Virus record (IMG/VR): IMGVR_UViG_3300042524_000042
Coordinates: 1-21,460 of that record
Origin: a virus
Length of the DNA stretch: 21,460 nucleotides
Direction: 5' to 3' (one strand)
The position numbers were made by a program, and so were the translations under genes. Of the stretch, positions 9,301-16,982 are shown in pieces; the first letter of the stretch is position 1, and each line of letters begins with the position of its first letter. The notes beneath the pieces were generated by a model. That model made no database searches. It was given only the letters and a program-made list of their open reading frames with translations, and had not been told where the DNA came from.

Positions 9301-11082
9301 TTATCGTGGGTTTACAAATCCTTGATTGGGCATATCAACAGGTCGCTTCGCTACGTTTGTAGGATTGGTCTCAAGTACCACGCCCTCCTTCTTTGCCTTG
9401 TTTACACTCACCTCTGCGTTGGGGTTGCCAACATCGGGAGTTACGCCTTCGCCTTTTGCCAAGTAGGTCTTGCGCATCCAGAAGTGATGACACCTAGCAC
9501 CGCCCTTATACAACCATATTGAATAGGTTGGACTGCCGTTTGCTCCAAAGCCTACTCCGTTAACAGATACATTGTTTACTACCTGACCACTCATACGCAG
9601 GATGTCCTCCTTGCGGTATACCTTGCCTGCTGATACCATCTTCTTGCAGAACTCACGGCTATTGGTCTTTGTAGTTTCGGGAGCGTAAGCATAACGAACC
9701 TTGTACCTCTTGCCTTCTGCCGTCACTCCGTCTTGATCGCTCTTGGCGTTAGGGAATGCGCTGCCTGTTGATGCGAAAGCGTACTTGCTCAATGCCTGCT
9801 CCGCATCGTAGTCAACAGGCCTTTCATCTACAAGCTCCCATTCATCCATATTCACGACCTCGCCTACTTCTTCTAAAGCAGCAAACGCTTCCTCAAATAT
9901 CTCATCGCTCGGCTCTTGGCTTGATAGCTTAACGCCCGTCTCCTCCTCACGAGTTTCCAAATCCATAGGTGTTACCACGTCTTCCGTAAACTCCAAAGGC
10001 TGAAGGGTCTTGAAGTACAAGTTTAGGCTGATGTCGTTGTAGGCAAGAATCATATCTATGCCGTCAATGATAATCTCCTGCTTGGGTCGGATTACAAGGT
10101 TATCCAAAAGCGTAGAAGCGGTCTTCAGCTCCTCTGCGTTATTGCCAAGTCCCGAATTGTCCTTGATGCCTAAAAGCATAGGGCTGACAATACGATGCGA
10201 GACCATTATCTTCTGCGTTGATTCAGCACTCAAGAACTGATACTGCTCCGCAGCATCCGACAACTGCACGGGGTCAACCGTTGCAGCAAGGTCTTTGTTA
10301 TCGTTGAACGCAAGGATAAACTTACCAGAGTTTGAACTACCGCTAAACTTCGTAGCAATCTGCTGCTCTATGCTCCTGCGCTCCTCCTCACTTGGGACTC
10401 CGTTGTTGAAGTTAATCAACATGGAAGGCGCAAGGCCGTTCTGAATGTTGTTGATGTGGTAGTTGGCAATCTCCTCCTCTAGTTCTGCATAAGGTAGTCC
10501 ACCTTGATAGTCAACGGGGGAGTAGTAGTAGAATCCTGCTCGGTATGGCTTGATGTAAAGTATCTCCAAACCCTCACGGCTCTTGCCAAATGCAGGAATG
10601 CGCACAGGTGTCTCTTTTCTGCTGCTCACCGCAAGCCAATCCTTTGCGTAGTAGTAAGCCTCAATCTCGCCGTCTTCGTTGCACCTTGCGGCTCGTAACG
10701 TCTCTACGGGGATGTGCTGCACCTCTACGATGGTGTTGTGGTCTTGGGAGTACACGACCTGCAAAGAGCATTGACCCATCATCACATAATCGGCAACCAC
10801 CTTCTGCAAGCAAGACTTGGTGAACAAGCCACGCATCGCTGCGTACTCGCTCGGCTTCTTGGCAGAGTCCGTTGCATCTAGTCCCTTGCCAAAAGTCAAA
10901 TCCATCAACGAGTTGAGGATAGCGTTGTTGGTGGGTGAGCCGTTGTAGCGGTCAATCAGATACCCGAAATAATCGTTGTTATCTCCGTATTCTACGAAGT
11001 CCTTACCCTGCACCTCTTTTACGACAGGCGTGGTGTATGAACTGAAGTTCACAACATGGACTTTAGATGATGATGTACTCAT
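9301..11082 (-). CDS. Portal protein with an extra C-terminal domain, 593 aa
   Basis: The first 380 residues look like a portal, the dodecameric ring through which DNA enters the capsid. They include a NDYFGYLIDRYNGSPTNNAI start, mixed alpha/beta middle, and SHRIVSPMLLGIKDNSGLG then NNAEELKTASTLLDNLVIRP near the end, which match the portal stem/wing region. After an acidic linker (EEETGV...EEVGEVVNMDEW), a separate domain begins at about residue 455 (KRYKVRYAY...NSREFCKKM...YRKEDILRMS...SIWLYKGGARCHHFWMRKTY), with conserved-looking Cys and His residues. I have seen this C-terminal domain in Bacteroidota phage structural proteins; its role is unclear. ATG at 11082 is preferred over ATG at 11112, as it reduces overlap with the upstream gene from 50 to 20 bases. 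Confidence 0.82.
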   Translation of the reverse strand: MSTSSSKVHVVNFSSYTTPVVKEVQGKDFVEYGDNNDYFGYLIDRYNGSPTNNAILNSLMDLTFGKGLDATDSAKKPSEYAAMRGLFTKSCLQKVVADYVMMGQCSLQVVYSQDHNTIVEVQHIPVETLRAARCNEDGEIEAYYYAKDWLAVSSRKETPVRIPAFGKSREGLEILYIKPYRAGFYYYSPVDYQGGLPYAELEEEIANYHINNIQNGLAPSMLINFNNGVPSEEERRSIEQQIATKFSGSSNSGKFILAFNDNKDLAATVDPVQLSDAAEQYQFLSAESTQKIMVSHRIVSPMLLGIKDNSGLGNNAEELKTASTLLDNLVIRPKQEIIIDGIDMILAYNDISLNLYFKTLQPLEFTEDVVTPMDLETREEETGVKLSSQEPSDEIFEEAFAALEEVGEVVNMDEWELVDERPVDYDAEQALSKYAFASTGSAFPNAKSDQDGVTAEGKRYKVRYAYAPETTKTNSREFCKKMVSAGKVYRKEDILRMSGQVVNNVSVNGVGFGANGSPTYSIWLYKGGARCHHFWMRKTYLAKGEGVTPDVGNPNAEVSVNKAKKEGVVLETNPTNVAKRPVDMPNQGFVNPR

Positions 11083-11398
11083 TGTTGTAGCTTGTTTCTT
11101 CGGTGTAAACATTTTGGTTCACCGTAAATTTATCGAAATCAGTTTGTGAAGTTACAAAGACTCGGTCTCTGTATATTAGATTTCCCGATGCAAATACCTT
11201 CAAGCCATAGAATCTATTGTTGACAAGTACGAACGTGCCTGTAAGGGTCATAAAACCATTAGCAGAGGCAGCCGTAACCGCAGGTGTTGCGGTGGTGTTT
11301 GTTGATTCATCAATCAGCGCAATCGTAACGCTCGCAGGGAACGTGCGTGGAATGATTACTATTGCTTGTGGCGAGGCTGATACTTGAAGGATATGCAT
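11063..11398 (-). CDS. Small beta-type structural protein, 111 aa
   Basis: The sequence begins MHILQVSASPQAIVIIPRTF and alternates hydrophobic and polar residues, with TLTGTFVLVNNRFYGLKVFA then NLIYRDRVFVTSQ. It ends NVYTEETSYNNEYIII. The pattern is that of a small beta-sandwich like those seen in head-decoration or tail-associated proteins. The gene lies between a terminator after the tail-tube gene and the portal gene, overlapping the portal start. I recognise it only as a recurrent neighbour of portal genes in this phage type, not as a named family. A decoration or adaptor role is possible. Confidence 0.6.
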   Translation of the reverse strand: MHILQVSASPQAIVIIPRTFPASVTIALIDESTNTTATPAVTAASANGFMTLTGTFVLVNNRFYGLKVFASGNLIYRDRVFVTSQTDFDKFTVNQNVYTEETSYNNEYIII

Positions 11399-11432
11399 CT
11401 TAAATAAATAACCTTTTACTTTGGATTTGTTT

Positions 11433-11461
11433 GAAAATAGAAAAGGGGCTTACGCCCCTTT
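11433..11461 (-). terminator. Rho-independent terminator after the tail tube gene
   Basis: On the minus strand AAAGGGGC (11461..11454) pairs with GCCCCTTT (11449..11442) around a four-base loop, followed by a T-rich tract (TCTATTTTC). It lies in the gap 11399..11483 and would reduce expression of the genes that follow, beginning with the 111-aa protein and the portal. Confidence 0.8.
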
Positions 11462-11483
11462 AACTATTCTGCCTTGCGGTAGG

Positions 11484-12032
11484 TTACGAGTTAGAACCCA
11501 CTACAATCGTTTCAACTGCACCTGCAAGTCCTGCGAATGGATTGGCAACGGTAGCACCTGCGATGAAGTTAGCAGGAAGTTGCTCCTGTCCCTCCATTGT
11601 CAAAGTGTAGCCCGATAGGTCACCCATAGCAGCACCAGTTACAATCGTTCCACCCGTTACTTCGGCTCCGTAGTTCAGACCCATCATAAAGGCGTTGCCG
11701 TTGTAGTCTTGTACCACAACATAAGGCCTTCCATAAGCAAGCAACTTCAATTCTTTGTTGTCCTCCTTTGTCAGTTTGGTCAACGTCAAATTCAAAGTTT
11801 GCGTGAAGAAGGTTGTGCCATTCTCACGGCTTGAGTTAAAGGTTTGCTCAAAAGAGCTATTGCCTTTTACCAAGTATTGGTAAGCAGAGAAAGTACCACT
11901 AATGTTGGTAATCTCATCGTTGGTGAGGGTTACCGTACCCAAGTCACCGAAATCTACAAAGTACACGGCATAAATGCCACCTACTACGTCTTTACAGGGT
12001 ACTGCCCTGCCTTTTGTTAAATCACAAGCCAT
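11484..12032 (-). CDS. Probable major tail tube protein, 182 aa
   Basis: The N-terminus MACDLTKGRAVPCKDVVGGI is followed by beta-type sequence: AVYFVDFGDLGTVTLTNDE, a TFFTQTLNLTLTKLTKEDNK segment and LLAYGRPYVVVQDYNGNAF. The end includes GYTLTMEGQEQLPANF. This order (a small beta protein with a GRPYVVVQDxNGN loop and a TxxGxExxPA end) is typical of tail tube or similar abundant virion proteins. The separate terminator after it and its place next to the capsid gene suggest high expression. A role as a decoration protein is the main alternative. Confidence 0.66.
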   Translation of the reverse strand: MACDLTKGRAVPCKDVVGGIYAVYFVDFGDLGTVTLTNDEITNISGTFSAYQYLVKGNSSFEQTFNSSRENGTTFFTQTLNLTLTKLTKEDNKELKLLAYGRPYVVVQDYNGNAFMMGLNYGAEVTGGTIVTGAAMGDLSGYTLTMEGQEQLPANFIAGATVANPFAGLAGAVETIVVGSNS

Positions 12033-12052
12033 TGTTTCTTTGTTTTATTAGA

Positions 12053-12091
12053 ATTAAAAAAGAGGGCGAGGACATAGCCCAAGCCCCCTCT
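12053..12091 (-). terminator. Rho-independent terminator after the major capsid gene
   Basis: The minus strand has AGAGGG (12091..12086) pairing with CCCTCT (12066..12061), with further pairing GGGC/GTCC inside, followed by six Ts. It fills the gap 12033..12110 between the capsid and tail-tube genes. The loop is long, so the structure is less compact than the one at 11433..11461. Confidence 0.7.
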
Positions 12092-12110
12092 TGATTTACA
12101 TTAACTCGGA

Positions 12111-13037
12111 TTAAGAGTAAAGGACTACGTCAGAACCGATTCCGTACTGAACTCCTGCGAAGAAGCGAAGGATCACGCGGACATTTAAACTTCCGTCAAG
12201 GTCGGACATATCGAGGACACGCACTTCGTTTCTTTCATCAGCCAAACCGCAGCCGAAGAATAGGTTTGAAGATTCAGCAGCAACCATCTTGTTTGAAGGA
12301 AGACCGTTTGCCATAGCAACGCGGATGCCATCAAAGAACAAGTCTCCGTTGCCGTACCACATTGTGCCTTTGTTGTCAACACCATTTGCACCCAGACCCG
12401 AAGTTCCGAATCCACCTAGCGCACGGACATAAGCCTTTGCGACATTCTGTGGAACGTAGATGGTCAAGTCCTCCTTGCCGTAAAGGGCAGAAGGGATTGC
12501 ATCAGCAACTTTACCAAGCTCTGTGATTACGTTAGCAGCAGTCACGGTTGTAGCGGTTACGTCAATAACGTCAGAGTCAGCAGTCATCAATGAAAGGAAT
12601 CCAGAGAACTCACCTGCACTTGCAGCGTTTCCGTTCCAAATGTTCTGCTCAATCTTTTGGGCAGTCTTTGAAGCAACGTGAGCGATAAGGAAGTCAGCGA
12701 AAGAAGCAGGGATGCTATCGTAAGCAGAGAACCCCATTTGACCACCAATCCAAGAATCGTAGTAGTCCTTCTTGCAAAGTTGCAAGTTCACTTGAAATGG
12801 CTCAACCTCGAGAACGCGGTCGGTCAAAGTCAAGGTAGAAGTTGCATCGAAATCACAAGTGCCATCTTTTACGATGTCATTGGTGTTCACCTTCTGAAGG
12901 GTGGTTTTGTAGTTTACGTTTGGAAGAATCTCAATGAGTCCTTTGTCAAGCGTGTTAGCAGAAAGAAGTGCAGCAGAGATATACTTCTGCGCAAAAATGC
13001 CTGCATAGTTTGTGGTGATTGAAGTGGTCGTAGCCAT
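12111..13037 (-). CDS. Major capsid protein, 308 aa
   Basis: The length and layout fit an HK97-fold capsid protein. A helical start (TNYAGIFAQKYISAALLSAN) is followed by KGLIEILPNVNYKTTLQKV, then DRVLEVEPFQVNLQLCKKDY. A long helix with SIPASFADFLIAHVASKTAQKIEQNIW, likely the spine helix, follows. Later LTIYVPQNVAKAYVRALGG and MWYGNGDLFFDGIRVAMANG-LP represent the A-domain. It ends VRVILRFFAGVQYGIGSDVV. It would form the icosahedral shell. It comes 12 bases after the scaffold-like gene and is followed by a terminator. The A-rich sequence before its ATG (AAATATAAAAAATG) fits strong translation in Bacteroidota. Confidence 0.85.
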   Translation of the reverse strand: MATTTSITTNYAGIFAQKYISAALLSANTLDKGLIEILPNVNYKTTLQKVNTNDIVKDGTCDFDATSTLTLTDRVLEVEPFQVNLQLCKKDYYDSWIGGQMGFSAYDSIPASFADFLIAHVASKTAQKIEQNIWNGNAASAGEFSGFLSLMTADSDVIDVTATTVTAANVITELGKVADAIPSALYGKEDLTIYVPQNVAKAYVRALGGFGTSGLGANGVDNKGTMWYGNGDLFFDGIRVAMANGLPSNKMVAAESSNLFFGCGLADERNEVRVLDMSDLDGSLNVRVILRFFAGVQYGIGSDVVLYS

Positions 13038-13049
13038 TTTTTATATTTA

Positions 13050-13631
13050 TTATTTGTTGATTCGTGCAAGGACTCGGTCAATCGTCTTTTGGGGGCGGTT
13101 GGCACTCATCTTTTGGACTTGCTTTGTTTCGGGGTTGTGCTTGATGGCTTTCGCAGCAGGTGCGGCAGATAGTTCTGCTTTAACCGCAGCCATCTCCTCC
13201 TTCTTGGCGTAACCGCCCATCTCCTCACGCATTCCTTTCATCTCCTCACGCATCATTGCAATCTCCTCAAGAACTTTCTCGATGATTGCAACTACCGCAG
13301 GGGCTTCTTCTTTTACCTCTACCTCTGCAAGTTCTACCTCTGCTTCGGGGGCTTCAACTTCTACCTCTACTTCAGTTTCGGTAGCGGCTTCTTTGATTTC
13401 AGCGATCATACCTTCTTCTGTGATGACCAAAATACGGCCATCAGCAAGTAGGTGTTCGCCAACTGGAGCAGCAACTCGGTCTTCGCCACTAATGACAAAC
13501 ACTTCGTTACCTGCTTCAAATGATTCTGCCTCAAGAACGGCTCCGTTCTCAAGTGTCATTTGCTCGAACTTAACCTCGCGGATGGAGGACAGTTCAGCAA
13601 GGATGCGGTTAAGTATATTATTCGCTTTCAT
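13050..13631 (-). CDS. Scaffold-like acidic protein, 193 aa
   Basis: Residues about 20 to 80 form a small beta domain (VFVISGEDRVAAPVGEHLLA, then DGRILVITEEGMIAEI). The centre is extremely Glu/Val/Ala-rich (ATETEVEVEVEAPEAEVELA), then a helical coiled-coil-like part (IEKVLEEIAMMREEMKGMRE). The C-terminus is basic (HNPETKQVQKMSANRPQ, then TIDRVLARINK). An acidic, coiled-coil protein with a basic C-terminal end just before the capsid gene is the usual layout for a scaffold, whose basic tail docks on the capsid protein and which is later removed by the protease. The protease gene lies shortly upstream. The assignment is from position and composition. Confidence 0.66.
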   Translation of the reverse strand: MKANNILNRILAELSSIREVKFEQMTLENGAVLEAESFEAGNEVFVISGEDRVAAPVGEHLLADGRILVITEEGMIAEIKEAATETEVEVEVEAPEAEVELAEVEVKEEAPAVVAIIEKVLEEIAMMREEMKGMREEMGGYAKKEEMAAVKAELSAAPAAKAIKHNPETKQVQKMSANRPQKTIDRVLARINK

Positions 13632-13671
13632 ATCTAACTAATTAAAGGGGTTTTGATTATTTGTAACATTT

Positions 13672-13896
13672 TTAGAGGTCTTGCCATAGAGTATTTGTGG
13701 ACTCCCATCGTGTGTTGATGGTCTGCCACTCCTCGCCTCTTATCCTAACGCTTATGCCTTGACCTACTAACGAGCCTATCCCTTGCGCTTGCAATGAGCC
13801 ATCGCAGCAGGTGGACTTGTAGGTGTTGTCTTTGCATAAGCATCCACGATTGCCACCTCTCGGTGATGCAACGGGAAGTTTCATGGGTCTATACAT
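13672..13896 (-). CDS. Small Cys- and Trp-containing protein, 74 aa
   Basis: Residues 14 to 46 contain a compact Cys-rich segment (GGNRGCLCKDNTYKSTCCDG then SLQAQGIG), in which Cys19, 21, 30 and 31 could hold a metal or form disulfides. The C-terminus has Trp57, Trp64 and Trp71 at seven-residue intervals (WQTINTRWESTNTLWQ). The first part is a recurrent signature near capsid genes of Bacteroidota phages, to my memory, without known function. The last part matches motifs in two other proteins of this window. The gene overlaps the protease gene end by eight bases. An internal ATG (Met5, 13884) is an alternative start. Confidence 0.65.
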   Translation of the reverse strand: MYRPMKLPVASPRGGNRGCLCKDNTYKSTCCDGSLQAQGIGSLVGQGISVRIRGEEWQTINTRWESTNTLWQDL

Positions 13897-14974
13897 TCTT
13901 TAGGTCTTCTTTATGGTATAGGTATTCGCTATCTTCTGTATGCTCTGCGCCTGTCATCAGTCTGCCATCGGCATCCTTGTGAGTTAGTCCTGTGTAGAGT
14001 TTGCCGTCTGCGGTGTAATGGGGTACGCCTGCCGCAAGATCAATCTTGCCGAGTTCCTTTAGTTTGGACTCTGCCCACCTCTTGCCTGCAAGACCGCCCC
14101 ATAGTAGGAACGAGATTGTGCCGCAGGCTTGCGTGTCATTCTCATCGTAGTATTCTTCGGCTCTTGATAGGTATGAGTACATTCGTGTGATGGTCTCTAC
14201 GCTCACAGGCTTACCCTGTGCTAACTGCTGCGCCCTTACCTTACCGACAGGTGTTGCACACTTGTTGCCGTTCTTCTCGTTTAGTTCAATGCCACGCTTG
14301 GCGTTGTTCTTTACCGCATCGGGGTAGTCAGCAAACGACTCCATCTCGGTGCGTGTTCCCGACTTCTTACGACCATCTCTTTTTATGATTGCAACAATCT
14401 GCGCAAGCATCAACGCTGCTTCCTGCTCCTCTATCTGCGCCATCTCTTGCTTGGCAAGGTTTAGCTTGTCCACGAAGTACCCCTCAATAGAGAATCCTTT
14501 GACCTTCCCAGTCTTGACAAAGTTTGTCCAAATCTCTGGGTTGTTGACTTTCATAGATACCATCCACGTTCCAACAGGCAAATCAAAGCCGTACTTCTTG
14601 CTCTTGTCGTGTATCTCATCTTCAATAATCCAAGACTCCACAACCGTGAGGCCGTTGATGCCTACTTCGTGTTCAAGCGTAGCGTTGTTCTGCTTGGACT
14701 TCTGAAAGAACATCTCGCTTGCTTTGCGGATGGTCGATTCGCTGAAGTAAACGTAGAACTCCTCTTGGCCTTCTGCTCGGTAGATGGGCTTGTTGGGTAC
14801 GAGTGCTGCTCCCATAAGAATGCGCTTCTCATCGCTCTGCGTGGCAAACTCAACCCGTTGTGAGTTGAGCGCAATAAAGTCCTCCTCAATCGCAGGGTAT
14901 TCTACAAGGGAGATTGCATCAATGCCAGTTAGCAGCATCGTTTCATCTAGTATAAGTTCAATTAGTTTCATCAT
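13889..14974 (-). CDS. XkdF-like prohead protease with a C-terminal extra domain, 361 aa
   Basis: Residues 1 to about 172 fit the XkdF-like prohead serine protease: GIDAISLVEYPAIEEDFIAL at the start, ATLEHEVGINGLTVVESWII with candidate catalytic His102, GTWMVSMKVNNPEIW, and VKGFSIEGYFVDK with candidate Ser162. After a charged linker, residues about 213 to 308 form a second domain (KNNAKRGIELNEKNG; CATPVGKVRAQQLA; ETITRMYSYLSRAEEYYDEN; CGTISFLLWGGLAGKRWAES). I recognise that domain from other phage head proteins, often fused to a protease. A short repeat-like tail with TGLTHKDADGRLMTGAEHT follows. The protease should cut the scaffold during capsid maturation. The ATG overlaps the tape measure stop as ATGA. 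Confidence 0.78.
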   Translation of the reverse strand: MMKLIELILDETMLLTGIDAISLVEYPAIEEDFIALNSQRVEFATQSDEKRILMGAALVPNKPIYRAEGQEEFYVYFSESTIRKASEMFFQKSKQNNATLEHEVGINGLTVVESWIIEDEIHDKSKKYGFDLPVGTWMVSMKVNNPEIWTNFVKTGKVKGFSIEGYFVDKLNLAKQEMAQIEEQEAALMLAQIVAIIKRDGRKKSGTRTEMESFADYPDAVKNNAKRGIELNEKNGNKCATPVGKVRAQQLAQGKPVSVETITRMYSYLSRAEEYYDENDTQACGTISFLLWGGLAGKRWAESKLKELGKIDLAAGVPHYTADGKLYTGLTHKDADGRLMTGAEHTEDSEYLYHKEDLKNV

Positions 14975-16845
14975 CCGAATGTTGCGGTTCTTACTCTTTG
15001 GCGTTGTAGTTGTTGTGAGGTCGTTACATCCTGCCCTACGACATAAGCACGGATGGGCTGCTGAAACTGACCTCCTATGCTCTGTGCAAGTTGGTTTAGG
15101 TTAGACTGCCCTACGATGTTAAACTGCGCAGGGGTTGAGGGCTGCGAGAGCGTGTTTGTTATGGCAGGGCTGCTGCCACCGCCACCCGATTCAGTAGGCA
15201 CTTGCGTAGCGGTTATCTTTCGTGCGTTTGCAATACCTGTTGCAACAATTCCCGCAGCACCTATATAGCCAAATATACCACCCTGCGCAAGAGCCTTTGT
15301 AGCTCCCGTATAGGTGTCAATGGCTACCTGCGCTAACGCGATGCCTTTACCAAGCAGCGTATTCTCACCCACGAGTTGGGCAATGCCGTTTAGTGCGCCT
15401 TTGATAGCATCTAACTTTGCCTGCTGCAAGTTCTTCTCCAAAGCCAAACGCCCTGCTGCGTTCTCCGCTTCAAATAACTTTAGAGCATTCTCTGCCTCTG
15501 CTCTTGCTGCGGTTCCTGCCTTTGTAGCCGCTACCTCTTGCTCAAGCAATGCCTTCTTACGGTTGAAGACATTTTGGGCTATCTCTATTTCTTTTTCGGC
15601 TCTTGCTACCGCATCATCTATGAGTTCAAGTTGAGCGTTCTGCTGAATCTCAAATATCTCTTGGTCGGTCTCACCGATGCTCTTGGTGATGTCTGCCTGC
15701 TCACGAAGAAGGGAGTTTTGGTTTGCCAAAGCCTCCGACTTCTGACCTTGCAGCCTTTCATCCAAATCAATCAACTCCAACTGCGCTTGCTTCAGCGCAA
15801 CAAGATTCTCGTTAGAGTTTACAATTCCTAACTCTGCCTGCGCTGCCGCGACCTTTATATTTAACTGCACCCTCTCAAGCTCCGCTTGCTCCTCAAGAGA
15901 TGCAAGGAGTTTGTCGTTTGCCGATTGGCGTTCTGCAAGTGAGACAAGCTCATCATCACGCAACTGCCGAAGTTGCTCTTGGGTGTTTTGGAACTGAAGT
16001 TGAATCTTCTGCCGTTCTACATCAGCAAGGGCTGCCGCCTTTCGTAACGATACCAATCGCTCTGCATCGCTAACGGCCTTGTCTACATCCAACTCCTGCA
16101 CCGCCTTTGTAACGCTCTTTGCAACTGCTACAACGGTCTTTGCCACTTCGCTTGCTGCTTCTGCAAGGTTATTGATGACCATCTTGCCACTCTCCAAAAG
16201 GTTCTCCCCCGTTTTGGTCAACTCCTCACGAGTGAGGGCTATCTCCTTGTTTAGTTCTTTGATGCGTGTTGCATCCTTATCTCCAAAAAAGGACTTCTCC
16301 CAAGCGAGCTGCGTTTCAAGCACCGCTAACTGGATGCCCTGTATGATGCCTACAAATACATTAAGCACTCCGCTAATCAAGCCACCTACTACCTTCTTCG
16401 TTGCATCAAAGCCTCCGTTGAGTTTGCTCTGCTCCTCTACCGCACCAAAGATTGCTTCGGTTATCTGACTGAAGATAATGCTCAAGGTAGTCATCACCTT
16501 GTTGACCGCATCTACTACCTTTTGGTTGCTTTGAAAAGCCTCCGATAGTTTATCTACTACGCCAATAAGAAGGCCAAGACCAAGACCGCCTTTGAGTAGG
16601 CTTCCTAATCCGCTTGCTGCTTTTTTGGCAAGATCAAAGGGTGCAGTAACAACTTTCTTTAGGCCGTTGAAAGCCTTGTTGATGATGCCACCCGTCTTCT
16701 TGGCCTCTTTGCCTACGTCTGCTGCTTCCTTCTGTACGCCACCGAGATTCTTCTCAAGCTCCTCAATCTTTTTATTAAGCGCATCAATCTGCTTCTGGAA
16801 GCCCGAAGTATCTCCTTCAATACGAATTTCTTCTACTACTGCCAT
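14971..16845 (-). CDS. Tape measure protein, 624 aa
   Basis: The N-terminus has heptad repeats (FQKQIDALNKKIEELEKNLG), then a hydrophobic part (GLGSLLKGGLGLGLLIGVVD; VVGGLISGVLNVFVGIIQGI). A long helical coiled-coil region rich in Gln, Glu, Ala and Leu spans about residues 260 to 490. A further hydrophobic part, GGIFGYIGAAGIVATGIAN, follows, and then a Gln/Pro/Ser-rich end. This is the standard make-up of a tape measure, which fixes tail length and is ejected with the DNA. By the usual rule of about 1.5 angstroms per residue the tail would be of the order of 90 nm. The start overlaps the stop of the small gene before it (TAATG), and the end overlaps the protease start. Confidence 0.87.
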   Translation of the reverse strand: MAVVEEIRIEGDTSGFQKQIDALNKKIEELEKNLGGVQKEAADVGKEAKKTGGIINKAFNGLKKVVTAPFDLAKKAASGLGSLLKGGLGLGLLIGVVDKLSEAFQSNQKVVDAVNKVMTTLSIIFSQITEAIFGAVEEQSKLNGGFDATKKVVGGLISGVLNVFVGIIQGIQLAVLETQLAWEKSFFGDKDATRIKELNKEIALTREELTKTGENLLESGKMVINNLAEAASEVAKTVVAVAKSVTKAVQELDVDKAVSDAERLVSLRKAAALADVERQKIQLQFQNTQEQLRQLRDDELVSLAERQSANDKLLASLEEQAELERVQLNIKVAAAQAELGIVNSNENLVALKQAQLELIDLDERLQGQKSEALANQNSLLREQADITKSIGETDQEIFEIQQNAQLELIDDAVARAEKEIEIAQNVFNRKKALLEQEVAATKAGTAARAEAENALKLFEAENAAGRLALEKNLQQAKLDAIKGALNGIAQLVGENTLLGKGIALAQVAIDTYTGATKALAQGGIFGYIGAAGIVATGIANARKITATQVPTESGGGGSSPAITNTLSQPSTPAQFNIVGQSNLNQLAQSIGGQFQQPIRAYVVGQDVTTSQQLQRQRVRTATFG

Positions 16846-16982
16846 TATCTACGTTTTAGAAACTCCTTCCAAGTTCGTGGTATTGCGTTCTTGCCCTTTG
16901 CTATATCAATAGTTTCGGAGACGTTGCGATAGTCACTTGCTTGCAGCAGTTCTATCAAATAACTTAAATAGGTGGGCTTCAT
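16845..16982 (-). CDS. Small gene before the tape measure, 45 aa
   Basis: The ATG at 16982 overlaps the stop of the 711-aa gene as ATGA, and its TAA overlaps the tape measure start as TAATG, so all three are translationally coupled. The protein (MKPTYLSYLIELLQASDYRN, then IDIAKGKNAIPRTWKEFLKRR) is helical and basic at the end. The slot before the tape measure is where tail assembly chaperones are usually encoded, but this protein is far shorter than known ones and no frameshift partner is seen. The tight fit makes the gene very likely real; the chaperone role is only a suggestion. Confidence 0.7.
   Translation of the reverse strand: MKPTYLSYLIELLQASDYRNVSETIDIAKGKNAIPRTWKEFLKRR

Noticed and set aside
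13632-13671. Possible promoter TTACAA-N16-TAATTA before the scaffold-like gene
   Set aside because: It matches neither consensus well and the gap is AT-rich, so the match is not above chance.
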